NCBI GenBank assembly: GCA_005765155.1
Contig: VCCP01000003.1
Coordinates: 4,836,001 to 4,900,000 of the forward strand
Reading direction: 5' to 3'
DNA length: 64,000 bases
DNA from: Zelopaecilomyces penicillatus
Lineage: Eukaryota; Ascomycota; Sordariomycetes; Hypocreales; Pseudodiploosporaceae
The first letter of the stretch is position 1. Each line of letters begins with the position of its first letter. Under the pieces are notes generated by a model. That model was not told the origin of the DNA and searched no databases. It worked only from the letters and a program-made list of their open reading frames with translations. This document shows positions 44,794 through 56,249 of the stretch, piece by piece. Both the position numbers and the translations under genes were made by a program.

Positions 44794-46680
44794 ATGGCCA
44801 CATCCGTTGTTTTTGTAGCAGCTGCTACTCTCCTGTTTCTCTTGTATTCACGTTTCCTCCATCCCATCATCTTCTCCCCCCTGAGCCGGATCCCAACCCC
44901 GCACTGGTCCTGTGCCATCTCCAATATTTGGATCCTGCGCGTTCGAAAGCTAAATGCGGAGAACAAGCTCCTCCATGATGCACATGGTCGATTTGGCTCT
45001 GTTATCAGAGTTGGACCCAAGACAATCAGCGTGGATGGAGCGGGAGCACTTCGAACCATCTATCTCGGAGGGTTTGAGAAGGCTTCTTGGTATTCAGTCT
45101 TTGATAATTATGGGTAAGCCGGACAATCTCCAGTGACCATCTTATGATAGCGTTGCATATTGTATGGTACATGGAGGTTCATGCATCAAGGATCGTGCAT
45201 CGAGCATCGTGCATCGCGTATCCACAGGCTGATGCTTGGCAGGCTGCCTTCCATGTTCTCGACTCTCGGGTCAAGGGAACACTCTTTGAAAAAGCGAATG
45301 ATATCCAACGTTTACTCCAAGTCGTACATCCAATCATCAGAAACAGCCAAATCTCAGTGTGGTGTCATCCTTTTCGAGCGACTGCTGCCCAATATCAAAA
45401 GGTCGGCATTGGCAGATGGTGTTCCGGGTATTGAGGTCCAGTCTTTATTCATGGCAACCGCTATGGATCTCATCTCAGCCTATGTTTTCGGGCTCGGGAA
45501 CAGCACAAACTTTCTCGAAGAGGAGTCGTTCCGTGACCGTTGGCTGCGGCTGTACTTGTCTAGACATAACCATCACTTCTGGTCCCAGGAGCTGCCGTTA
45601 TTAACATCCATTTGTAAAAAGCTCAAGTTTCGACTTTACCCTTCCGACGTAGATGACGCGAATGCAGAGCTTGCAAAGTGGACTAAGAAACTATGTGAAA
45701 AGACCGAAGCAGCCATTTTGGAGGAGAATAACGGGCCCGTAAACCTTGCTGATCAACCTATCGTCCTCAAGGCTCTTCGAGCTGGTATCGACAAGGAGAA
45801 TAAGATGCATGGTGAAAACTCGCTTGTGTATTCCACAACTCTTAGCAATCCCGAGCTGTCCGCGGCATGTGAGATACATGACCATCTTCTGGCTGGGCAT
45901 GAAACCGCAGGTATTGCACTAACCTACTTATCTTGGCATTTGTCGCAGTCTCAAGAAGCCCAGGACAACCTGAAAGAAGAACTTGACACTTTGAGCCCAT
46001 CCATGAGTATTGAAAATTACAGCATCACACATCAACTGCCCGACCCAAAGGTACTAGATAGTCTGCCTGTCCTCAACGCAATGGTCATGGAAACCCTGCG
46101 ACTGCACGCGCCGATTCCAGGCCCTCAGCCACGAGTAACCCCATACCCATCCTGCAAAATCGAAGGGTACGAGATCCCAGGCGGCGTTCGCATCGCAGCA
46201 CTCGCATATACTCTACACCGTGACGAGGAAGTGTTCCCAAAGCCTAGCGAATGGAATTACACGCGTTGGCTTAAAGGAACTACGACGGAGGAGCATCGTA
46301 AAGAAATGAACCGCCACTTCTGGGCTTTTGGCAGCGGAGGCAGAATGTGTTTAGGATCAAACTTTGCCCTCAACGGTATGTTCTTTTTTCTTTTATTTTG
46401 CACGTTTTGTTTTTGTTATACATTGTCCTAGTCTCTATCGCCGTTTTTTCTTGTTACTTCTTTTTCTAGGTGGGAAAATGGTGAGATACAATGTACGTGA
46501 GGACATTTTTGCTGACGTGTGCGCCACTACGTAGAATTGAAGTTTGTTGTAGGAGCAATTTATGCAAACTTCAAGTCCTTTGTTGTGGATGATGATGGTA
46601 TTGAGCAGACAGGTGGATATACAGCACGGCCTGCGAGTGAGAAGCTAGTTTTGAGATTTGAAGCACTTGATATGAAATAA
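44794..46680 (+). CDS. Cytochrome P450 monooxygenase
   Basis: Exons 44794-45113, 45243-46375 and 46535-46680 give 532 residues. An N-terminal membrane anchor (VVFVAAATLLFLLYSRFL) and Pro-rich hinge (LSRIPTPHWSC) indicate an endoplasmic-reticulum enzyme. The oxygen-binding I helix reads LLAGHETAGIALTYLSW, the ExxR motif is METLRLHAP, and the heme loop is FGSGGRMCLG with the ligand Cys at about residue 476. The C-helix WxxxR equivalent reads SREHSLKKRMISN. The sequence resembles the large ascomycete group of P450s (CYP52/CYP65-like architecture), often in secondary metabolism; the substrate cannot be assigned. The I-helix Thr that usually follows Glu-Thr is Ala here (HETAG), a tolerated variation. 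Intron 1 contains a 14-bp tandem duplication. The 3' intron is 159 bp, and the join ALN|ELKFVVGAIYANF is family-consistent. Confidence 0.88.
45192..45219. repeat. Two-copy 14-bp tandem repeat inside P450 intron 1
   Basis: ATCGTGCATCGAGC at 45192-45205 is followed directly by ATCGTGCATCGCGT at 45206-45219, differing at two positions. It lies wholly within the intron, 23 bp before the acceptor. Confidence 0.7.
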
Positions 46681-47404
46681 ATTGACAATTGACAACAACA
46701 ATTTCATGAGCATGATGGAACCAAGAAAACGCATATTGAAGCACGGTCATTACATTATTAATTAAATTAAATCCAAGTATCAGCTTGCATGGCGAATAAT
46801 GGTGTACATCACGACTTATTGGTCAAGTTTCTATTTGGAATGTATAGATGAACAGTATTATATAATGTATTAGTACTACTATTAGTTTTACTATTAATGC
46901 TATCATATCGCTATGCTATTAATTCAATCCCATTTCATAAATATGGTAATCCTGTCGCTAAAAAGCAGTTTCTCTCGATCTGTCAGATGCCGCCAACGAA
47001 CACGACACTTCCTTCATCCGAACGTAATTCTATATATCTCGGCGATAGTCTTGGCCCCTCATGTTGCTGCTCAGACTGGTCAGGCATCTCAGAATGCGCC
47101 TCTGATCCACCCACCTAGTGGCATGTCCATCGACCAACAGCCAGAAAGCCTGATCTTAGGGATCAGAATGTTGGTATTGCAAGGAACTTTGCGTTGCGGG
47201 GACCTCATATCGCTGTCGTGCTCATGGAATCAGCGACACGCTCATGTTACACCCCGTTGAAGTTCATTCAATACAACAGGGGTTTGACTAATGGTCATCG
47301 AAGCCTTAGTGTTTAATCCCTTCGCTGTTGCACAAAGTATGACTGCCGCATTCCAGGCAATCAGTGCATTGTCTCATCAATCTCGCAACCTGTTCGTCAA
47401 CCAC
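46681..47404. other. Convergent intergenic interval
   Basis: 3' flanks of the P450 (plus) and GMC oxidoreductase (minus). It is AT-rich to about 46930. Short frames at 46897-47260 have no domain. Confidence 0.45.
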
Positions 47405-49218
47405 TCATGTGCGAATCTTCAAAATTCTCTCTGCTCCTTTTTCAGCAGCAACCATGACAGCAAATTGAGGATTGACAGTCATGGGGGCGAGGATAGAAGC
47501 ATCAATGACGTGGATGTTGGAAGTTCCAATGACTTTGGTGTCTGCGTCCACGCATTTTGTGATCCGGCAAGAGCTCGACCAGTGGTTGACGGATCCAACG
47601 GCGTAGGCAGATGGCTTGGTGATGTATGCGCGGATCTGCTCCACAGTCGCATCTCTGGGGATATTGAGAGGGGTGAGCCCACGCTGGGCTGGCTTCGTAG
47701 GTGTGGAGGCTGGGAGGAACTGGAAAATGGAGTGAATGAACTTGGAAATGTCGTCCGCATCGCGGGGGTTGGAGTAGTAGACATCACTGCTGGGGCCCGC
47801 GACGAATTTGCCATCGTCCGAGAGGACCACCCGGCCCTTTGAAAGAATACCGGAGGTTCCATAAACGTTGAGTGTGATGGTGCGGCTATTAGTGTGGTCG
47901 GCGTAGCCTCCAGTGCTTACTGTTCCTTGAACACCGGTTCGTGTGCCATCGGAGTGTGGCATATAGGCCCAGAATGCAGATGTTTGACCTGCAAATGAGT
48001 ACGGACCCTTCCGGGATGAGAGATACGCATCTCTGTCCGCTGGAATAGGGTTCTCGTAACTATAACTGTATGAGTTGATAGAGGGGGCAGAAAGCTGGAT
48101 GAAGGTGTTGGGGTTGTCAAACAACCCATCTCCCACAGCCGGCTGCACGACCCACGAGGGCTGTTTGTAAGGCGTGAAAGAGCGCTCAGCAAGTTTAGTA
48201 AGAACTGATTGCGGCCCAATGCCTGAATACATAAGGATTTGGGGGGACTGCAAGGCACCTGCACTCAACACGACTCTGCCTTTGGGTGCCAGCAGTATCG
48301 TCTTTTTTTCGCCGTTGACATCGGCTTGGACACCATATGCTGTCCCTTGGCTCTGTACAATGTACTTGACACGGACACCAGACTGGAGGTGGAAGTTGGA
48401 CCGCTTCAGCGCACTCTGCAGGTACGTCTTTGCCGGACCGCCTCTCTGGCCACCAATGTAGTTGTATACGGGACGACCAAACACACGATCCTTGTTGTTG
48501 GGATTGCTGGCGAAGGAAACATTGGAGTAGCCAGCCGACTTTACAATCCAATCTCCAACGACGTCGTAGCCGCTCTGCGAATAGAACTTATCATCAGTGG
48601 AGTAGCGCTCGACGGGGGGCTGGCGCTTGATAAGTCTGTCTGTTGCGGCCTTGACGTCTGCGCTGTGCCAGCCAGCAGGGTGGTAGTTGTCCCAGTCTGA
48701 GGCCGGTGGTGGAAAGTACAGGCCGGCGTTGATTGCGCTGGTGCCACCAATGGTGCAGGCTTGGTAACCTCTCACGACATCAGCCGGGCAGAGAAGGGGG
48801 GAAGGGCCAGAGAAGATGGATGTGTCTATATCATAGATTGTTAGTGATCGGACGGATTATGCAAAGTTGTAAGGGGTAATTGTCGGCATCGGCATCGGTC
48901 TTGGCCTTTGTCTTGGCGATCGGCAAGCGAGTGGATATGGATTGGCTACTTACATAGGCCAGGAACATCTACTCGACTTAGATCTGTGTTCTTCAACCAC
49001 GACGGCTTTTCCTTGCCGCCAGTGACGCCGTAAGAAGGCCCGCCCTGTTCAAGAAGCAAGGTGTTGAGTCCAGCTTCGCTCAGTCGGTCGGCCACGATTA
49101 TACCAGCAGTGCCAGCCCCAATGATGATGGCATCCCATTTCTGTGAGGACCAGGTGGGAGCAGGAGCGGCGGCTACGCAGGCTGCCAGGCAACCTACGAG
49201 AGTCAAGAGTCTGGTCAT
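47405..49218 (-). CDS. Secreted GMC oxidoreductase, cellobiose-dehydrogenase flavodomain-like (AA3)
   Basis: Minus-strand exon 1 49218-48954, intron 128 bp, exon 2 48825-47405; 561 residues. A signal peptide (MTRLLTLVGCLAACVAAAPA) is followed by the FAD-binding GxGxxG loop DAIIIGAGTAGIIVADRLSE (about residues 29-48). The GMC signature 1 equivalent is YQACTIGGTSAINAGLYFPP; GMC signature 2 lies around GRVVLSAGALQSPQILMYSG. The C-terminal catalytic region has VGSVNHWSSSCRITKC with the His of the His/Asn pair, and VIDASILAPMTVNPQ with the Asn. Both stretches and the SDWD/WHS context are closest to the flavin domain of cellobiose dehydrogenase. The heme cytochrome domain of full CDH is absent. Such enzymes oxidise sugars or alcohols extracellularly; the substrate is not assignable. 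Confidence 0.87.
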
Positions 49219-50534
49219 GATGCTGCTTGTCTGTATTAAAAAAGTTGTTGTGCTTAAGTCTAGGCAGGAACATTATTGCCTTGGTCGAGGAGACCGGCCT
49301 GCCTTATAAACAAAGGAGCTTGAGCGGATTCGAGCCCTCTTTTGCGGACTAATACGAAAATAAGCACGGCATGCACTCGAGAGCGCGGCGGTCTCGGCAC
49401 GCCTGCGCATCCATGGCGGGAGAGGCGGCGGGAGATTCTCCAGTCGGACGTCACAAGCCGTGCAGGCGGCGTCGAGCGGTGTCGGGCGGCGCAGGTGCAG
49501 GCGGAAAGGGTCCCAGCATGACCATTGACCAGCATGGCCAAGGTCTTTCCCAAGGCATTCGGCAGCTTTCGATAGTTCAGCTCGTGAAGCTCAAGCCGCG
49601 GTTGCAGCCCGGGCGGGTCTCGAACACCGCTAAGCTGACAAGCTTGACACTACAACCGACTCAGCCCACTGCAGGCTGAATAGCGAGGGCTTGTAACTGG
49701 CCATGGCTGCTCGTAATGGGGCCACCGAGGAGCGCAAGTCCAGCGCCGAAATAGAACATCGTATTTCTGCTCTCGTGTTGACATCATGGCTTCGCAGGGC
49801 TTGCATTCGATGGAATGGAATGGACCCGACGCCACGGGCTAGCATGCGGTGATGACATTTTTTGCTGGACCTTGCTGCTTGGGTATTGGCCTGGGCCTAA
49901 ACTACCCATTCCAAGACTGAGCGAAGATGGATTGGCCAAGTTTTTTTCTTTTCCCAAAGGCAAAGTGTGTGCATGGGTAGCATTTCTCGGGCAGCTGCCG
50001 ATGCGACCCAACTGCCGGGGCTCTGTCTCGGCTTATCCCGACGTGTCCGAGCAAGCAGCTGATTCATCAGGCAAGAGGGACAATATAAAGCCGCTGTCGT
50101 TGGATCCTCAATGCCATCATCCACAATTACTACGTTGTATAGTGGTTACAAAATAGCGACATTGTAATAATAACGGGATTACGACTTATGTTACATGCTG
50201 CAACTTAATTGATCATTAATGTGCGTGGCTGGCGTATGTGAGATTGGCATTTGCTCCGAACTTCCGAGATGCTCTAGTGCGCTTCTAGCCAGAGTATAGT
50301 GAACTAGAGCCTGGGCAACTGCCTGTAACTAAAGTGCTCAGTGACGTCTCAGTGATGGCACTCGCTATAATCTCAAACAGTAAAACCAAACACGGCAGCT
50401 GCAATCGATACAATGCAGGTCTACTCTGCTCCTCCAGCCTTGTAGAAATTGCGCTTTTCTTTTCATCTACAACATCATCAGCATCGTCATCGTCATCCCA
50501 TCCCATCCAGCCCCGTCCTGAACCCAATCAAATC
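49219..50534. other. Divergent promoter interval (GMC oxidoreductase / mutase-like gene)
   Basis: 1.3 kb shared between two genes transcribed away from each other. Frames at 49260-50156 have no domain. Co-regulation is possible but only from arrangement. Confidence 0.45.
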
Positions 50535-51118
50535 ATGCCGTCGGAACAGCCCAGCACCGTGCCGCTGAACCTCCTACGGCACGGCTCCGCACTTGTGTCC
50601 TTCGGGCTCCTTTTCGGCTTTGTGGTCCCACTCACTCCGTATCCCCGTCTCGGCCTTACCGCCCACATTCAATTCGCCGTTGAGGGCGTCATGGTTATTG
50701 TCGCAGGTCTTGTACTGCAGTCCGATCCTTTTGTGCACCGTCGCCAACACGATGGCGACATCCAGAAAACGTCACGGAAGCAACATTCGCCGCAGCCCAA
50801 GGCACTGGCGGACAGATTGAGCCCAGTACAGCGCCGAATTGTATACTGGGGGTTGGTCGGTATTTGGATCACACTGCTTTCAGAGGTGGCAAACGCCTGG
50901 TGGGGGACGCAATGGGTGCTCCCGCTTGCTCACGAGGCTGCTGGTCTCAAAGGCGATGGACCAGCCAGCAAATGGATGGAGATGATTGTAAACGTCGCTC
51001 ACAAACCTCTTGCCGTATTTCTGAGCACAGTGGTAAGTGGACGTCATAAATTCAACTTCGATGTGCTGACGGTCTCCAGTGGCCGACCATTCTTTATGCT
51101 CTTTTTCAGGGCCATTAA
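50535..51118 (+). CDS. Small four-helix membrane protein, hydroxylaminobenzene mutase (HabA)-like
   Basis: Exon 1 50535-51032, intron 47 bp (GTAAGT donor, GTGCTGAC branch, TCCAG acceptor), exon 2 51080-51118; 178 residues. Four hydrophobic helices are visible: LRHGSALVSFGLLFGFVVPL, an IQFAVEGVMVIVAGLVL helix, VYWGLVGIWITLLSEVANAW, and a C-terminal HKPLAVFLSTVWPTILYALF. The order RHGxALVxxGLLxGFVVP, PRLGLTAH, then a second pair with SPVQRRIVYWGL resembles bacterial HabA/HabB membrane mutases that rearrange hydroxylaminobenzene to aminophenol. Resemblance is from memory and moderate; a general small membrane protein of unknown function is the alternative. The last exon encodes only 12 residues. 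The frame also extends upstream of 50535, but that part is low-complexity leader. Confidence 0.65.
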
Positions 51119-53592
51119 CTTACAGGTTGGAGTCTAAGGAAATATACTCATGAGACATTGATCATATCTTAACTCAAGATCAATAACAATACAAAATCAC
51201 ACCGTTCCCGTAACAAATGATTGAAAACAAAAATGATTATATTCACCCAACGGAGGTTGACTTGAAACAACTAGCGAGTGTTTGAGCTACCCTATACAAA
51301 GGTTCAAAATAGGCGGTAATAGCCAAGGAAGAAGAGTATTCCGACTTTCTGATTATGGCAGTAATATTTTTTATTAGATGACTACCAACTTGATAGGTCG
51401 AATGATCCTACACAAAGACAATACTGTTTTCTACCTATCGCGACAATAGAGTCTAGAAACCTGAACCGTCCAAACTTACAACACCCCCCAAATTGTTCAA
51501 TGGCATGATCAAAGCGATTAACACCAAAGACATCGCTTTCGACGCATCCTCGCTCATTAGGAAAGCTCTCCTGTATTGATTGTTAACGACATTATGCGTA
51601 AATTATGGGTGTTGTCGGCCACGATCGTTTCGCTCAGCGCCACACCCGAGCCGGAACATCGCTCCAATTGTCCATTGACCAATTGAAGCTGTTTCGGCCA
51701 TGCCAAGCCATGAAGAACAGGCTGCTGGGTTGTATTTCAGCTACCCACACGCCACCTGGCGTCGAAACATATGCCCAAAAAAGTGTCGGGTACTAAAAAA
51801 ACCGTTGAAAACTTGCATGATTGGATGACCGGGACAACACCAACGTTTTTGTTGAAAGCTACATATTGGATTTATTATCAACTTCACGTCAGCCGGGCGA
51901 CAGTCCATGTCGAACTCTGTGAATAGATACATATCTATGTGTTTAGAAGCGCACAGCACGGCGAATAGCCAGGGCCATTCATTTTCTTCCTTCTCGGGCT
52001 CCCCGAGTTTTCGTGCGGGGTTTGCAAACATCCCTCCCTCCCCCTCTTGTTTACACGACATGGACTTGCAGCTCGACCCCGGCCAAATACGTAATCCGCG
52101 GATGAGAAGAGGAGAATAACTCCGGAATTGGGGGTTCATGTCGAGTTTGCTTAACATGTGCGTGTATAGGCTACGGATCAAATGGCTCGTCACAAATCAA
52201 CAAGAGCAACCTGATGCAAAGACCTGCAGTATCCAGGGTTAACGACGATGCGCTGGACACATGCAAACCAATCATCAGTGTTTCTTTCTGAGATGATGGG
52301 TGATTAATCTGCAATATCTATCCGGAGTCAATCTGAGGGGCTACTTTTCAACCTTTGCGGCAAGGAGGTAGCTGAAGATGAAATTACGCGACCTAACAAA
52401 AGAGCATATTTGAATTTGAACAACATATTACTACTATTGCCTCTATCTTTGGCAAAGTATAAAGCTTCTCTGATTCGTGTATCTTCTTGTCCAGGATCAG
52501 GGGTATCTACGGGATAATTACATTTTGTTGCATCCACATTTTTTGTTTCTATGTATACCATTGTGCTAATATTCAATGAGTGATGATATTTCTCATGTTT
52601 ATTGGCAAACATATTATCCTACTAAGCCGAAGAATCCCTATTGTTGGGTAAGCCAGGATCTGCACTAACACCCTCTTTGTATCAACAACCCAACTGCTTA
52701 TTTGATCCGAATCATCACAATAGCAGCATATCTGAGGACGAGTCCCTCCGGCCCTTTTTTCAAATGGTTGCTGTTCAGCCTGGAATACTAGATCGTAACA
52801 GCCAACCGTTTGATCTCAGCTCTGACGTGCATGAAAGCAAACGATAGCTGCGGGAAAACAAGGGTGCGGGAAGCTTGCATCAATGTGACTAGCCACACAG
52901 CCTTGAGGCATGCGGATTACCCCCCTGCGGCAGCTCGACAAATCATATGCATTTAAGGATGCATCACTGTTGTGCAGGCGAGATATTACAAAAATTCACG
53001 GAGTCTAGAGGCGGGTATCATATCGGCAAACCGACTACGTTGAGGTACTGCTTTACACTTGAGCTGCATTATAAAGACAAGGAAGAAATATGAGTACGAG
53101 CAAGGTTGTATGGCCAAGGATGTCAAGGAGGCAGCTACATCAGCCCAATAGAGACACAGATATCGACACAGGATTATAACCATCCATCACCAGAGACTTA
53201 TACAAACCGCAAGCAGACAAGGGATGGACTAATCGACATCCATATCCGTTACTATTCAGCCAGCCACCGACACGAAGGATTGCTCTGCCAGCTTTGAAAA
53301 GCTGCATATGTGCATCCATGGAACTGTAGGATGGGTTGCAATTCAGCCTTGGTTCGCTGTATCTGGAGATATGATTCTCATCGAGACGAGCTGAATGTTG
53401 AAGTCACGGTTAGAATCAGGGCCTGTCCACGTAATATCATCAACTCTCAGACTGATTTGCCAAGTTTGTTGAAGGATAAATAGGGAGACGACGCCGCTGT
53501 CTCAATACTCTCTTCAGCAAGCATCTCTATTCAATCAAGACCTTTACTACCTCACTCAACTATCTTAACAACAATTTTCATCACCCTTCAAC
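51119..53592. other. Gene-free interval
   Basis: Largely AT-rich (51130-51600, 52310-52620) with no domain-bearing frame. A minus-strand frame at 52612-52328 is ATG-started but unrecognised. A TATA-like GATAAATAG lies at 53475-53483, about 110 bp before the next gene, followed by a C/T/A-rich leader. Confidence 0.45.
53475..53483 (+). promoter_or_regulatory. TATA-like element of the Cys-rich secreted-protein gene
   Basis: GATAAATAG lies about 110 bp before the start codon with a pyrimidine/CA-rich leader (CCTTCAAC|ATG) typical of strongly expressed secreted-protein genes. Position and composition only. Confidence 0.4.
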
Positions 53593-54779
53593 ATGAAGTC
53601 AACTCAATTCGCCATCCTTACCCTGCTTCTTCAGGCATGTTCCATCAATGCCAGAATGTACAAGAAGAACATTCCAACATTCGACATTGGCCCAGACGCA
53701 AAGGTTGACGGTAACAAAATTGAATACGACGATCCCGACTGTGAGCCAGGTTTGGATTGCCAGACCACAAAGACCTGCATTGCCAAAGGAACAGCGCCCA
53801 CTCTTACTGTCGACAAGAAGTTCTTCGCCTGCTGCGTTGCTGGCTTGAGACTCCTTGGCAGCCCGGAGACGGCATTTGACTGCTGTGCCAAAGGTCATGA
53901 TCTTGTTGGATGCCCCGAGACGGGATTTCATTGTTGTCCAACTGGATCTACCTTTGATGGCACCACCTGCAAGGAGATTTGCAAGAATGGAAAGGTGCTT
54001 GTGGATGGCGAATGTGCCTGTCCTGAAGGCACGGTCGACGCAGGCGATGGAACTTGCAAGACCAAGCCACCCCCAGCCCAGTGTTGCTCCGGACTGCAGT
54101 CTGGTGAGTAGCTAATTACCCCTATCTTGGAGTCAAATGGAAGGAAAAGCACATTATAAACTAATCTTGGTACTCTATGTGCTCAGGCAAATGCTACACC
54201 TTCACGGGTCAGAACGGGAACCAGCTTGGCCTCCGCAACGATGGTAACTACTACGCAGCGCCAGACAGCATGGTGCAGCGGTATGGCAAGTTCCAGATCT
54301 GCCTCGACGAGAAGTGCTCCACAGGCAAACCGGTCAACCCCTCAGACTTGGTACACATCAAGGACACGTACGGCGACCTGGGCACAGGCGCCAACCGGGG
54401 CCAATGGCTTAACAACGCACAGAACGGCGCGCACATTGGGCGCACGCCGCTCTTTGCCAACGCCGGCAAGTTTTCTCTTAGCAAGTGGCCCTGCGGCAAG
54501 TACTGCCTCGGCGGCTTGGCAGCGGGCGTTGGTCCAGCCTGTCCTGCGGAGGTCCCTGCCATGACCTTTTACCCGCAGGATCCGCAGATGTGCGTGCCCT
54601 TTGAGCTCACCGAGGTGCCGTGCGATATCAAGGCCGATTCGAACAACTGCATCTGGAGTGGTGGCGACCAATGCTGCAACAAAGTGAACTGTTCCAAGGA
54701 AGGTGGTGGCTGCAACGGTAACAGCAACGGTAACTGCAACGGTAACAGCAACAGTAACGACGACAAGGCTGATGAATGA
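53593..54779 (+). CDS. Secreted modular cysteine-rich protein of unknown function
   Basis: Exon 1 53593-54103, intron 83 bp, exon 2 54187-54779; 367 residues. A signal peptide (MKSTQFAILTLLLQACSINA) leads a mature N-terminal module containing a 17-residue tandem repeat: CCVAGLRLLGSPETAFD, then CCAKGHDLVGCPETGFH, then a partial third CCPTGSTFDGTTC. A C-x-C-rich segment (ICKNGKVLVDGECACPEGT) follows. Exon 2 encodes a separate module with six or more Cys (KCYTFTGQNGNQLGL, ICLDEKCSTG, WPCGKYCLGG, CVPFELTEVPC, GGDQCCNKVNC) and ends in an Asn/Gly/Ser repeat (GCNGNSNGNCNGNSNSN). The intron falls exactly between the modules. No catalytic motif is seen. Similar architecture occurs in uncharacterised Cys-rich secreted proteins of Hypocreales; cell-wall association or an effector-like role is conjecture. 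Confidence 0.8.
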
Positions 54780-56132
54780 ATCGCATCGGAGATGGTGAAC
54801 ACGGTGGATGTAGAGGGGCTGGTGCGTGTAGTGGCTATGGGGTGTTGGGGTGTGGCATGGTTGTGGTGGAGGAGGAGAACATCTCTCCAGGGGTAGCAGT
54901 TTTGAGAGATGGCGGATTGTGGTGTGTGTATGTTTGTATCTTGGTTTGAAGCTGTAAAATAAAGATATGATACTGAGTGCCGTTGATAACAACTGTCATT
55001 TGCTTCCTGAACTAGTGATGTTTTCCTAGATTGTAAGAAGTCAAGGCAGAGCCACGCAGACAACAATATGCACAAATGATTTCCCCGCATTACTGAGCCC
55101 GCTAGGCTCGGGCCGCCCAAAAACAGTCGCATGGCAGCGGGGTCTGCTAGATTCACACCCAGACAGCACTCTACAACCCAGGCTTTTCTATCACTGGATA
55201 TAGAGTGGCGACAAAAAGGTTAGCTTGACATGCCTTCAGTGTTGCTCAATGTGTATGTGGCATACTATTGTCTATTTATTTCTTCCTCTCATGTAACTAA
55301 AGCCGGTTCTGTTGTTAGTCGATTTTCAGGGCCTACCCATGTCTCTCATGCATGGCGCAAACGCATCATACACAAACAGCCATGAACTGTTCGTGGTAAA
55401 GTATGATGCAGCATGTGCTACTGGGTCTATTTTAATACTTCTGTCATAATCAATCGGCCTTCATGATTTTATTTGAACGCAAAACTGGCATTTATTAACT
55501 TGAAGCTACTAGGTGGTTCTTGCCAAAGTTAAACTGCGCAACATCAGAATCATCATCCTCCTCGGACCCATTGTCCTTGTATATTATCTTAGATATCACT
55601 ATACGGTCAGTGTTGCTCACAGCTTGCGTGCAATCAAGAGTGTAGATATAAAAGAAGTGAGACATAGGTGAAGACAATTCTATTCATATGTGTAGAGGAG
55701 AATATTTGTCGGCACACCGTTTAACAATAAATTGTAACAGAAATGAGCGATATCATAAGCTCAAAGACCACACACGAACAATTTATGTACACTTTCATCT
55801 TCAAGTCAGACATCAGAATCATGGATGACATCTTCGTATGGGGTATCGTGGTCTATTGAAGAGTTAAGATGAGATCAGAGAGTGAGATGAGCGGTCCAAG
55901 AAACTAAAGGCTTTTCCTTCTTTCCTTCTCTATATTTTCACAGGGGAGATTGTACGGCAAAGGCACCGCAGTGCGGATGTAATATTACTATTTACCTATT
56001 CAGCACATTATGAACAAGTTTCTTGATAAGTGGTGAGCAGATGCCATGGTGCAAGGCGCGATGTTGTGTGGATTTGTGATGAGTCAAAAAAGGGTGCCAA
56101 GACGCCACAATTGGAGCTGTTATTACTCGCGG
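54780..56132. other. Gene-free interval
   Basis: 3' flank of the Cys-rich gene and left flank of the mariner element. Long minus-strand frames at 54342-55156 are antisense shadows of the Cys-rich gene and run into this flank. No domain, RNA gene or further repeat recognised. Confidence 0.45.
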
Positions 56133-56134
56133 TA

Positions 56135-56163
56135 CGGAGGACCATTTCAAAAGTCTTGTCCAA
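56135..56163. repeat. Left terminal inverted repeat of the Tc1/mariner element
   Basis: A 29-bp end beginning CGGAGGACCATT and finishing TTGTCCAA, preceded by TA (56133-56134). It is the perfect reverse complement of 57613-57641. Confidence 0.9.
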
Positions 56164-56249
56164 CGCTAAAATGGTAACTAAGCTAGTTTGGGAATAGTAC
56201 TAGTAAATTAGTATGTACGGATCCCTGACCCTTCCCTGTATTCATTTCC

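Noticed and set aside
46376..46534. Possible extra mini-exon inside the last P450 intron
   Set aside because: Single 159-bp intron already gives the family-consistent junction ALN|ELKFVV; a mini-exon would insert unsupported residues.
47291..47842. 183-codon plus-strand frame
   Set aside because: Its second half is antisense to the GMC oxidoreductase, which has full motifs; no domain of its own.
49300..49345. tRNA B-box-like GGATTCGAGCC
   Set aside because: No matching A box, acceptor stem or anticodon arm can be folded around it.
52328..52612. ATG-started 94-codon minus-strand frame
   Set aside because: Codons look plausible but it is AT-rich, unspliced, unrecognised and lacks any motif; not enough to call a gene.
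55093..55115. Short GC-rich hairpin (GCCCG ... CGGGC)
   Set aside because: Five-bp stem only, no context such as a T-run or RNA gene; expected by chance.
54342..55156. Two long minus-strand frames (216 and 195 codons)
   Set aside because: Antisense shadows of the Cys-rich gene; repetitive Thr/Val and Leu/Pro strings mirror its AAC/GGT repeat.
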